Shown here: positions 1-5,280 of the stretch, in pieces
Layout: every line of letters begins with the position of its first letter
How positions within the stretch are numbered: the first letter of the stretch is position 1
Assembly: GCA_002337215.1 (NCBI GenBank)
Contig: DDFO01000059.1
Location: 2,826 to 8,157, forward strand
Length of the DNA: 5,332 nucleotides
Source: Phycisphaerales bacterium UBA1926
GTDB lineage: Bacteria; Planctomycetota; Phycisphaerae; Phycisphaerales; UBA1924
Direction of reading: 5' to 3'
The notes under the pieces: model-generated
What the model was told of the DNA's origin: nothing
The model's database searches: none
Seen by the model: only the letters and a program-made list of their open reading frames with translations
Program-made: the position numbers and the translations under genes

Positions 1-806
1 AGCGTTGAGGCGTTGTCGAGGAGGTCTCGGACGGGGCCGAGCTTGGACTCGATGTCGGCGGTGTCGCGCTTGGCGGCCTCGCTGATGCTGTTGGCGACGG
101 TGCGGAGCTGCTCGGTCGCCTTGAGGGCGTTGGCGGTCGCTCGTTCGGCGGCGGTCTCGGCGGCTTCGAGCGATTCGGTCGCACGCGTGTCGATGGTGTC
201 GGCCTGGATGGTGAGCGTGAGGAGCTTCTCTGAGAGAAGGCTCATCCGCTTCTCGAGATCGGCGGCGTGCCGCTCGGCGTCTGAGGCGCGGCGCTCCGCG
301 TCCGCGAGCTTCCGGGAGAGCTTTGTTTCGAGGCTGGCTTCGAGCGAGGCGAGTGACTTGGTGACGCGCGCTTCGAGCGCGGCCTGCCGGCGGGCGACGA
401 TGCGCTCCGCGAGTGCGTCCAGATCGGCCTGGTTGCCGGTGGCGTCGTTGATCGCGGTGACGACGCGCTGGGCGGACGCGGCGCGTGCTTCGAGGGACCG
501 GTCCGCCTTGGCGGCGATGTCGATCCGGATCTTGAGCTGCTGGGCGGCCTTGCGGAGCACGGCGCAGAGCTTGTCGGTGTCGGTTGATGTCTCGGTCAGT
601 GTCGCGGCGCGGGCATCGAGTTCGGCGAGGAGCGACCGGATGGTGTCCGCGTATTCCGTGTAGGCACCGGCGTCGATGATCCGCGGGGTCAGGAAGACCT
701 CTTCGCTCCGGGATGACCCGCCTGGCTTGCGCTCTGTGAGGGCGTTGTTCATCGCGGCTCGGAGGCGGTCGGCTTGGCCGGTCGTTCCTGTCGGGGCGGT
801 GTTCAT
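1..806 (-). CDS. Partial coiled-coil protein (N-terminal 268 residues; C-terminus beyond window edge)
   Basis: The minus strand is open without a stop from an ATG at 806 down to base 1, so the gene is cut by the window edge. GGAG (818..815) lies 8 nt before the ATG and supports this start. Residues 1-35 are polar and probably disordered. Residues 36-60 carry a short hydrophobic/aromatic stretch (VFLTPRIIDAGAYTEYADTI). From about residue 50 to the edge the chain is nearly all Ala, Glu, Leu, Arg, Lys, Asp and Ser with heptad-like spacing and almost no Pro or Gly, as in a long coiled coil (for example SLEASLETKLSRKLADAERR). No signal peptide, membrane segment or enzymatic motif is visible. Codons mostly end in C (GCC, CTC, ATC, ACC), which looks like real coding sequence. 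It is divergent from the pseudouridine synthase. A structural or filament role, or an adaptor to a C-terminal domain outside the window, are both possible. I do not recognise the family. Confidence 0.85.
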   Translation of the reverse strand, partial: MNTAPTGTTGQADRLRAAMNNALTERKPGGSSRSEEVFLTPRIIDAGAYTEYADTIRSLLAELDARAATLTETSTDTDKLCAVLRKAAQQLKIRIDIAAKADRSLEARAASAQRVVTAINDATGNQADLDALAERIVARRQAALEARVTKSLASLEASLETKLSRKLADAERRASDAERHAADLEKRMSLLSEKLLTLTIQADTIDTRATESLEAAETAAERATANALKATEQLRTVANSISEAAKRDTADIESKLGPVRDLLDNAST

Positions 807-814
807 GCGGCGGT

Positions 815-818
815 CTCC
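815..818 (-). promoter_or_regulatory. Shine-Dalgarno for the coiled-coil gene
   Basis: On the minus strand GGAG sits 8 nt upstream of the ATG at 806. It favours this ATG over the in-frame Met codon at residue 19 and over the out-of-frame ATG at 864. That second ATG has a stronger AGGAGG (882..877), but 12 nt away, and it opens a different frame. Confidence 0.55.
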
Positions 819-851
819 GTCTGGCTGGCGTGGGTCGGGGCCGGCCGGCCT

Positions 852-857
852 GTTCTA
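852..857 (-). promoter_or_regulatory. Candidate -10 box for the coiled-coil gene
   Basis: Read on the minus strand this is TAGAAC, which matches TATAAT at four of six positions. It would start transcription about 39 nt before the ATG, upstream of the GGAG site. No convincing -35 hexamer is found at 16-19 nt, so this is only a weak call. Confidence 0.2.
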
Positions 858-956
858 TTGGCATCTGGGATATCGGCCTCCTGTCTTTGCTGTCTGCAAT
901 CCGAGGGGATCGGCGATGATCCGGGATTCGGTGGTAGGCGGGTCGGCGGGTGTTCC

Positions 957-962
957 TAGACT
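957..962 (+). promoter_or_regulatory. Candidate -10 box for the pseudouridine synthase gene, possibly giving a leaderless mRNA
   Basis: TAGACT matches TATAAT at four of six positions. A start site 6-7 nt downstream would fall on or beside the A of the ATG at 968, leaving no 5' leader. This fits the absence of any purine-rich ribosome-binding site before that ATG. No good -35 hexamer is visible at the usual distance, so the call rests on the -10 box and the missing Shine-Dalgarno. Confidence 0.3.
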
Positions 963-967
963 GGTGC

Positions 968-1840
968 ATGACGCGGCGTGGACATGGTGGAAAAGCTGGA
1001 CGGGGCTCGGACGCGGCGCCCTCGGGTTATCGGGACGCAACGCGCGGCGAGCGGTTGCAGCGCGTCATGGCGGACGCGGGGATCGCGTCGCGGCGCGATT
1101 GCGAGCGGATGATCGAGGAGGGTCTCGTCGAGGTGAACGGGACGCTTGTGGCGACCCTGCCGGCGTGGGTGGACCCGGAAGAAGACCGGATCGTGGTGGA
1201 TGGCCGGCCTTTGCCGGCTCCGGCACGCCCGATCTACATCCTGCTCAACAAGCCCACACGGACGCTGACGAGTGCGCGGGACGAGCCCGGCGCGGACCGG
1301 CGGACGGTGCTGGATCTGGTGGATCACCCCGGGGCGGGGCAGCTGTTCCCGGTCGGACGCCTCGACTTTGATACCACGGGGTTGCTGCTGCTCACCAACG
1401 ACGGGGACCTGGCGAACCGGCTGACTCATCCCCGGTACGGGGTTCCCAAGGTGTACCGGGCGCTTGTGAAGGGACAGGTGGACCTGGATTCGATCGGCTC
1501 GCTGGAAGAGGGCGTGAAGCTGACGGATCGCCGGGACGGGAAGACGATCGGGGCGAGCAAGACGGGGCCTGTGGAGGTCGCGGTGGTGCACCGGGAGGCG
1601 GACAAGACTGTGGTTGAGGTGACGATCCGGGAGGGGCGGAACCGTCAGGTGCGTCGGATGCTGGCGGCGCTGGGGTTCCCGGTCAAGAAGCTCGAACGGA
1701 TCGCGATGGGTCCCTTGAGGTTGAAGGGCGTGCAGCGGGGGTACTGGCGTGAGTTGACACGCGGCGAGGTGCAGGCATTGAAGCGTGCGGCGGCGCAGGC
1801 CGGACGGAGCGCGGAGAGTGGGCGGAGGAAGCCCGCGTGA
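968..1840 (+). CDS. rluB: RsuA/RluB-family rRNA pseudouridine synthase
   Basis: This enzyme isomerises a specific uridine in ribosomal RNA to pseudouridine in the cytoplasm. The 290-residue product has a basic N-terminal tail (1-25), an S4 RNA-binding domain (about 26-85, with RLQRVMADAGIASRRDCERM and VEVNG), then the catalytic domain. The active-site motif GRLDFDTTGLLLLTNDGDL starts at 130 and puts the catalytic Asp at 133. VPKVYRA (159-165) and EGRNRQVRRML (222-232) are further signatures of the RsuA/RluB/RluE/RluF group. The length and the C-terminal motif resemble RluB (23S rRNA, helix 90 region in known cases) more than RsuA, but target specificity is inferred. The tail after 270 is Ala/Arg-rich. 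ATG 968 is the only sensible start: a GTG at 950 would add six residues and would precede the candidate promoter, and the next in-frame Met (34) lies inside the S4 domain. No Shine-Dalgarno is seen. The stop overlaps the next gene by 4 nt. Confidence 0.93.
   Translation: MTRRGHGGKAGRGSDAAPSGYRDATRGERLQRVMADAGIASRRDCERMIEEGLVEVNGTLVATLPAWVDPEEDRIVVDGRPLPAPARPIYILLNKPTRTLTSARDEPGADRRTVLDLVDHPGAGQLFPVGRLDFDTTGLLLLTNDGDLANRLTHPRYGVPKVYRALVKGQVDLDSIGSLEEGVKLTDRRDGKTIGASKTGPVEVAVVHREADKTVVEVTIREGRNRQVRRMLAALGFPVKKLERIAMGPLRLKGVQRGYWRELTRGEVQALKRAAAQAGRSAESGRRKPA
1824..1829 (+). promoter_or_regulatory. Shine-Dalgarno inside the end of rluB, for the yihY-type gene
   Basis: GGAGGA lies 7 nt before the GTG at 1837, within the last codons of the pseudouridine synthase gene. 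It fixes the GTG start and supports translational coupling across the GTGA overlap. Confidence 0.75.
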
Positions 1841-3258
1841 CGAATCCGATCTCGAAGCTTTTCGCGTTCATCGGGCGCGAGCGTGAGGAATGGCGGCGGA
1901 CGGCGCGGGTCGTTCGGCTCGGGCTGCGTGGTCTGATCAAGAGCCAGATCCCGCGGATGGCTGCGGCGCTGTCGTACCGGACGATCTTCAGTCTGATCCC
2001 GGTGCTGGTGGTGAGCGCGTCGGTGATGGGGCAGTTTCTGTCGGATGTCGAGCTCGAATCGCAGATCAACAAGGTGATCGCGTTCATCGGGCTGGACACG
2101 ATCGCGTTGGAGGACAGCGCGGCCTCTGGTGCCGAAAGGCGACAGTCGGCGGGTGCGGCCGAGCGGGCGCCGGCACGGGTGGTAGAGGCGGAAGCGATTT
2201 CGGTGGACCCGACTCGGCTTGATGAGTGGATCACGAGTCTCGTGGAGCGGGTGACGAGTCTGCCGTTTTCGCAGATCGGGTTTGTCGGGCTGCTGGTGCT
2301 TGTGTACGGGGCGATCGCGATGCTGGTGGAGCTCGAGCGGTCGCTGAACCAGATCTACGGCGTGCCGAACGGCCGTGCGTGGGTGAAGCGGGTGACGACC
2401 TACTGGACGACGCTGACGCTCGGGCTTGTGTTCCTGCTGGCGACATTCTCGGTGGGCGACCGGGTTGGCGACTGGGTTGCGTCGATCGGGAAGGCGGAGG
2501 GAGAGGCGCAGGGGTGGGTTGCGGGGAACATCGTGGACTTCGTGGTCAGCGTGGTGATCAACACGATCCTGCTGCTGTTCGCGTACATGACGGTGCCGAA
2601 CGCGCGGGTTCATTTCCGACCGGCGTTGATCGGGGCGGCGGTCGCGGGGCTTGGATGGGAGATCGGGAAGAACGCATTCACCGCGTACGTCGCCAATGCG
2701 GTGGACAACCTGCAGCAGTTGTACGGCGTGCTTGCGTTGCTGCCGCTGTTCCTGTTCTGGGTCTATATCACATGGATCATCGTGCTGTTCGGGCTGCAGA
2801 TCGCGTACTCGCTGCAGCACTTCAGCGTGTGGAGCGAGGAGGCGGAGAAGCAGGACGTGGGGCTTGTTGATCCGGGGGTGGCGGTCCGGTTCGCGGCGGT
2901 GCTGGCCGGGGCGTTCGAGCGTGGGGAGGCTGTCGAGATCGCGGCGCTCGCGGAGGACGCGGGGGTGCCGGGGTCGGCGGCGGCGAAGCTCGTTTCGGGG
3001 CTGGAGCGGACGGGCGTGGCGCGGGCGACGGAAAACGGGTCGGGCGAGGTGGGGTATGTGCTTGCGCGGCCTGCGGAGAAGATCGCGATTGCGGATGTGC
3101 TCGAAGCGGCGCGGCGGACGCGGGCTGGGGGCGATCACGGCGGATCGGCGGTGGTGGATGCCAGGGTTCGGGAGGCGGTGAAGGGGATGACGCTGTCGGC
3201 CGTCATTGCGGAGATGGGGGACGGAGTCGGGCGAGGATCGGATGATTCTCGGGCCTGA
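1837..3258 (+). CDS. YihY/BrkB-family inner-membrane protein with C-terminal winged-helix-like extension
   Basis: This 473-residue member of the YihY/BrkB (UPF0761) family was once misnamed ribonuclease BN. The family's function is unsettled, with transport or envelope roles proposed. The signature AAALSYRTIFSLIPVL (42-57) opens the first membrane segment. Other hydrophobic segments lie at about 147-164, 189-206, 228-251, 262-276 and 298-325. LERSLNQIYGV (166-176) and LPLFLFWVYITWIIVLFGLQ (302-321) are also typical of the family. Residues 92-124, between segments 1 and 2, form an Ala/Glu/Arg-rich polar insertion. After the membrane core, residues 348-428 look like a soluble winged helix: VEIAALAEDAGV, then the helix AAAKLVSGLERTGVAR and a wing ending GEVGYVLARP. 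Long family members with such a tail are known, so I read it as a long form rather than a new fusion. The gene starts at GTG, overlaps the rluB stop as GTGA, and has a strong internal Shine-Dalgarno. Confidence 0.9.
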   Translation: MTNPISKLFAFIGREREEWRRTARVVRLGLRGLIKSQIPRMAAALSYRTIFSLIPVLVVSASVMGQFLSDVELESQINKVIAFIGLDTIALEDSAASGAERRQSAGAAERAPARVVEAEAISVDPTRLDEWITSLVERVTSLPFSQIGFVGLLVLVYGAIAMLVELERSLNQIYGVPNGRAWVKRVTTYWTTLTLGLVFLLATFSVGDRVGDWVASIGKAEGEAQGWVAGNIVDFVVSVVINTILLLFAYMTVPNARVHFRPALIGAAVAGLGWEIGKNAFTAYVANAVDNLQQLYGVLALLPLFLFWVYITWIIVLFGLQIAYSLQHFSVWSEEAEKQDVGLVDPGVAVRFAAVLAGAFERGEAVEIAALAEDAGVPGSAAAKLVSGLERTGVARATENGSGEVGYVLARPAEKIAIADVLEAARRTRAGGDHGGSAVVDARVREAVKGMTLSAVIAEMGDGVGRGSDDSRA

Positions 3259-3320
3259 ACCGCGTCTGATGACAAGGAATTGGGTCGGTGGCGCGGGGAG
3301 ACGCTGAACGCGGGGTTGCC

Positions 3321-3326
3321 TAGTGT
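3321..3326 (+). promoter_or_regulatory. Candidate -10 box for the tandem-ACT gene
   Basis: TAGTGT follows GCC, in a context resembling the boxes before rluB (CCTAGACT) and nuoB (CCTACACT). Transcription would start near 3333 and give a leader of about 35 nt. No -35 hexamer is convincing. The inverted arms GGAGAC (3297..3302) and GTCTCC (3325..3330) flank and partly cover it. Confidence 0.2.
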
Positions 3327-3367
3327 CTCCGCACGATTCTTCGAACTCTGCGCACAGATCGGGACCT

Positions 3368-3799
3368 ATGAAGCCGACGCGATTGACTGAATTTTCGGTG
3401 TATCTTGACCAGCGCCCCGGCGAGTTTGCGGGGCTACTCGGGGCGGCTGTCGCGGCGGGTGTCAGCGTGCTCGCGGTTTCGGTGAGCGAGCACAACGGCA
3501 AGGGGCTTGTGCGGGTCGTGGCCGAGCCTGTGGAGGCGATGCGGGGTGTGTGCGAATCGTTCGTTGACTCAGGGGTCGGGCCGATCGTGGAATCCGACGT
3601 GCTGGCGGTCTCGATCGAGAACCGGCCGGCGGCGATCCGGGATATCGCGACGGCGATGGCGGACCACCGGATCAACCTTCGGTATGCGTATCTGATGCCT
3701 GCGGAGAACGGGCGGCCGACATCGTGCGTTTTCCGGGTCGATGACCTGGAAGAGGTCATCGCGACGATCGAGGGGATTGACTGGCCGAACGGGGACTAG
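3368..3799 (+). CDS. Tandem ACT-domain protein, probable small-molecule sensor (COG4747-like)
   Basis: The 143-residue product is almost entirely two ACT domains. The first (about 6-72) has the strand SVYLDQRPG followed by EFAGLLGAAVAAGVSVLAV, the usual beta-turn-helix-beta start of an ACT ligand-binding fold. The second (about 77-138) repeats it as VLAVSIENRPAAIRDIATAM and INLRYAYL. There is no attached catalytic or DNA-binding domain, as in the stand-alone tandem-ACT family COG4747, whose role is uncharacterised. Binding of an amino acid and control of a partner enzyme is a family-based inference. ATG 3368 is chosen because the first ACT strand begins just after it. A GTG at 3323 would add 15 residues with no domain content. 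The ribosome-binding site is weak (GGGA, 3 nt before the ATG). The stop TAG shares the palindrome CTAG with the stop of the opposing gene, so there is no intergenic room for a terminator. Confidence 0.85.
   Translation: MKPTRLTEFSVYLDQRPGEFAGLLGAAVAAGVSVLAVSVSEHNGKGLVRVVAEPVEAMRGVCESFVDSGVGPIVESDVLAVSIENRPAAIRDIATAMADHRINLRYAYLMPAENGRPTSCVFRVDDLEEVIATIEGIDWPNGD
3739..3761. repeat. Perfect 9-bp inverted repeat with 5-nt loop near the convergent gene ends
   Basis: CGATGACCT (3739..3747) and AGGTCATCG (3753..3761) are exact reverse complements around the loop GGAAG. The hairpin lies inside the end of the ACT gene, 38 nt before its last base. For the opposing HEAT-like transcript it lies about 35 nt downstream of the stop codon, where a 3' end structure would be expected. 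No T-tract follows on either strand, so it is not a standard intrinsic terminator. It also simply encodes DDLEEVI, so chance is possible. Confidence 0.4.
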
Positions 3800-4593
3800 T
3801 CCTCGTCTCGCCATTCGTGCTCTCGGTCGTAACGCAAGCGGTTTACGCGCACGAGAAACTCCGCCCCGTATTTTCTGAATCTCCGGCTGCTTACCCAGAA
3901 CGTCGGCCTACCAATCTGGCCCGATGAAAACTCTTGGACATACATGATTGTGTACCGATCGTCGTTTGGATCTTCTGGCGGGATAACGTGGTAGCCGCGT
4001 TTGATGTACGCGATCATCTGATCGAGCATCTCCTGTTCGTCAGTCGATTTCGTATCGCTCCGTAGTTGAGTCAGAAGTGGAAGACCGTCTTCAATCCTTC
4101 GGTAACCGAGTGCCACGGCAGCGCATTCGCGCACCCATGCGGATCGATCACGCAACGCCTTTCCGAAGAACTCGATCAGATCAGCATGCGCAATTGCTGG
4201 GTGATCACCGCTGAGTCCTCGGGCGATCATCGCACGCCCGTTTGCGTTGGTGTTCGCGAAGAACCAATTCAGGGTGTCAGCAGCGTTCGGCTGGGTCTTG
4301 AGCAGGTCGTGCAACAGATGGATTGCGAGCGATCTCGGATCTTTGGCAGTGGAGTTCACGGCGCGAAGCAGCAGAGAAGTGTCGATAGGGTCGTCGGAGT
4401 CAATTGACTTCTTTGCTGCATCGAGCAGGTCCGTGAATGCGGCTCGCTCCTCGGGATTGCGTACTTCATCGGCGGCATCATGCCATTGCTCGTACCACCT
4501 TCGTGCTACCTCTGGAGCGGCGACAAAGACGGGGATTTCAGACGTTTCTGGCGGGTTTCCCGGTCTGGGGCGAGTTGTCGACTTCTTTCGCAT
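3796..4593 (-). CDS. Unrecognised HEAT-like repeat protein, low GC relative to neighbours
   Basis: This 265-residue protein starts at ATG 4593. GAGGA (4603..4599) is 5 nt upstream, a good ribosome-binding site. Residues 1-20 are basic and Pro-rich, probably disordered. Residues 25-130 are predicted mostly helical. Residues 136-178 resemble a HEAT/ARM repeat: ADLIEFFGKALRD, then WVRECAAVALGYRRIEDGL, with the typical VR..AA.ALG pattern. Residues 200-265 are rich in aromatic and charged residues (TFWVSSRRFRKYGAEF), look beta-rich, and match nothing I know. There is no signal peptide or membrane segment, so it is probably a cytoplasmic interaction protein. Sampled lines are about 50-53% GC, against 67-73% in sampled lines of neighbouring genes, and codons are less G/C-ended, which suggests transfer or relaxed constraint. 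It is convergent with the ACT gene (stops share CTAG) and divergent from nuoB. Function unknown. Confidence 0.8.
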   Translation of the reverse strand: MRKKSTTRPRPGNPPETSEIPVFVAAPEVARRWYEQWHDAADEVRNPEERAAFTDLLDAAKKSIDSDDPIDTSLLLRAVNSTAKDPRSLAIHLLHDLLKTQPNAADTLNWFFANTNANGRAMIARGLSGDHPAIAHADLIEFFGKALRDRSAWVRECAAVALGYRRIEDGLPLLTQLRSDTKSTDEQEMLDQMIAYIKRGYHVIPPEDPNDDRYTIMYVQEFSSGQIGRPTFWVSSRRFRKYGAEFLVRVNRLRYDREHEWRDED

Positions 4594-4619
4594 CTCGATC
4601 CTCGCGATTGTCGAAAACC

Positions 4620-4629
4620 ATCCTACACT
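4620..4629. promoter_or_regulatory. Overlapping divergent -10 candidates between the HEAT-like gene and nuoB
   Basis: On the plus strand TACACT (4624..4629) could serve nuoB, giving a leader of about 28 nt that includes AGGAG (4650..4654), 9 nt before the ATG. On the minus strand TAGGAT (4625..4620) could serve the HEAT-like gene, giving a leader of about 20 nt. The two boxes share the TA at 4624-4625, as in bidirectional bacterial promoters where -10 symmetry drives both directions. TGAACA lies 19 nt from the minus-strand box as a weak -35. No clear -35 is seen for nuoB. Confidence 0.35.
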
Positions 4630-4663
4630 TGCCCGATTGTGATTTGTTCAGGAGTGGATACCC

Positions 4664-5233
4664 ATGGGTATAGAAGCCGCGATTTCGACTGACACGGTGC
4701 TGACGACGCAGTTGCAGCGGGTGGTGAACTGGGCCCGGCGGAACAGCCTGTGGCCGTTGCCGTTCGCGACGGCGTGCTGCGGGATCGAGTTGATGGCGAC
4801 GGCGTCGAGCCGGTATGACCTCGCTCGGTTCGGCGCGGAGGTCATGCGGTTCAGCCCTCGGCAGAGCGACCTGCTGATCGTCGCGGGGCGGATCAGCGTG
4901 AAGATGGTCCCGGTGCTGCAGCGGCTGTATGAGCAGATGGCGGAGCCCAAGTGGGTGATCTCGATGGGGGCGTGCGCCTCGACGGGTGGCGTGTTCGATA
5001 CGTATGCGACGGTGCAGGGGTGCGACCAGTTCATCCCGGTGGATGTGTATGTGCCGGGGTGCCCGCCTCGTCCGGAGACGCTGATCGAGGGCGTGATGGC
5101 GATCCAGCGGATTATCGATGAAGACCGGATCCCTCCCAAGGGGCCCGATGGGAAGCGGATCCCGCTTGGTGTGGCGGTGCAGCCGACGCATGCGGTGACG
5201 CCGCAGCCTGTGGGTGTGACGACGGGGATGTGA
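4664..5233 (+). CDS. nuoB: NADH-quinone oxidoreductase subunit B (complex I, cluster N2 subunit)
   Basis: NuoB sits in the peripheral arm of respiratory complex I at the membrane interface. It holds the [4Fe-4S] cluster N2, which passes electrons from NADH to quinone. The 189-residue product has the motif [12 protein letters not shown] with Cys38 and Cys39, then [10 protein letters not shown] with Cys104 and VPGCPPRPE with Cys133. The gaps (39 to 104 is 65, 104 to 133 is 29) equal those I recall for E. coli NuoB, so all cluster ligands are present. [19 protein letters not shown] (57-75) is also typical. A related [NiFe]-hydrogenase small subunit is the alternative, but the length and motifs fit NuoB better. 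AGGAG (4650..4654) lies 9 nt before the ATG. The gene is unusual in standing alone: no nuoA precedes it, and a terminator follows 23 nt after the stop, so nuoC is not co-transcribed. The C-terminal tail after 155 is Pro/Val-rich and variable in the family. Confidence 0.96.
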   Translation: MGIEAAISTDTVLTTQLQRVVNWARRNSLWPLPFATACCGIELMATASSRYDLARFGAEVMRFSPRQSDLLIVAGRISVKMVPVLQRLYEQMAEPKWVISMGACASTGGVFDTYATVQGCDQFIPVDVYVPGCPPRPETLIEGVMAIQRIIDEDRIPPKGPDGKRIPLGVAVQPTHAVTPQPVGVTTGM

Positions 5234-5256
5234 GCCATCGGAGTTCTCGGTCTTTT

Positions 5257-5280
5257 ACCGCCCCTTGTGGGGCGGTTTTT
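5257..5280 (+). terminator. Rho-independent terminator of nuoB
   Basis: ACCGCCCC (5257..5264) pairs perfectly with GGGGCGGT (5269..5276) around the loop TTGT, and five T residues (5276..5280) follow. It begins 23 nt after the nuoB stop. The minus strand has no T-tract after the stem, so it works in the plus direction only. Confidence 0.9.

Noticed and set aside
13..663. A 216-codon plus-strand open frame
   Set aside because: The Ser/Ala/Arg-rich product is the mirror of the coiled-coil gene, which has a better start, a ribosome-binding site and plausible codon use.
839..850. 12-bp palindrome GGCCGGCCGGCC in the divergent gap
   Set aside because: It is a simple GC alternation, likely at this base composition, with no second copy in the window to suggest an operator.
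907..922. Inverted arms GGATC and GATCC separated by 6 bases
   Set aside because: The 5-bp arms are too short to separate from chance, and their position relative to either gene is not telling.
950..967. GTG 950 as an upstream start for rluB
   Set aside because: It adds six residues, has no ribosome-binding site and lies before the candidate -10 box.
676..1371. A plus-strand open frame across the divergent gap and the start of rluB
   Set aside because: Its product is Gly/Arg/Ala-rich and without motifs, and it overlaps rluB in another frame over the S4 domain.
1645..3759. A 704-codon open frame on the minus strand, antisense to rluB, yihY and the ACT gene
   Set aside because: Its product is a low-complexity Arg/His/Pro/Asp mix with no family resemblance, and it opposes three genes with clear family motifs. 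Long antisense frames are expected when G/C-ended codons remove stops.
4538..5238. Antisense open frames opposite nuoB
   Set aside because: nuoB has all catalytic-cluster cysteines in the sense frame. The antisense products are compositional shadows.
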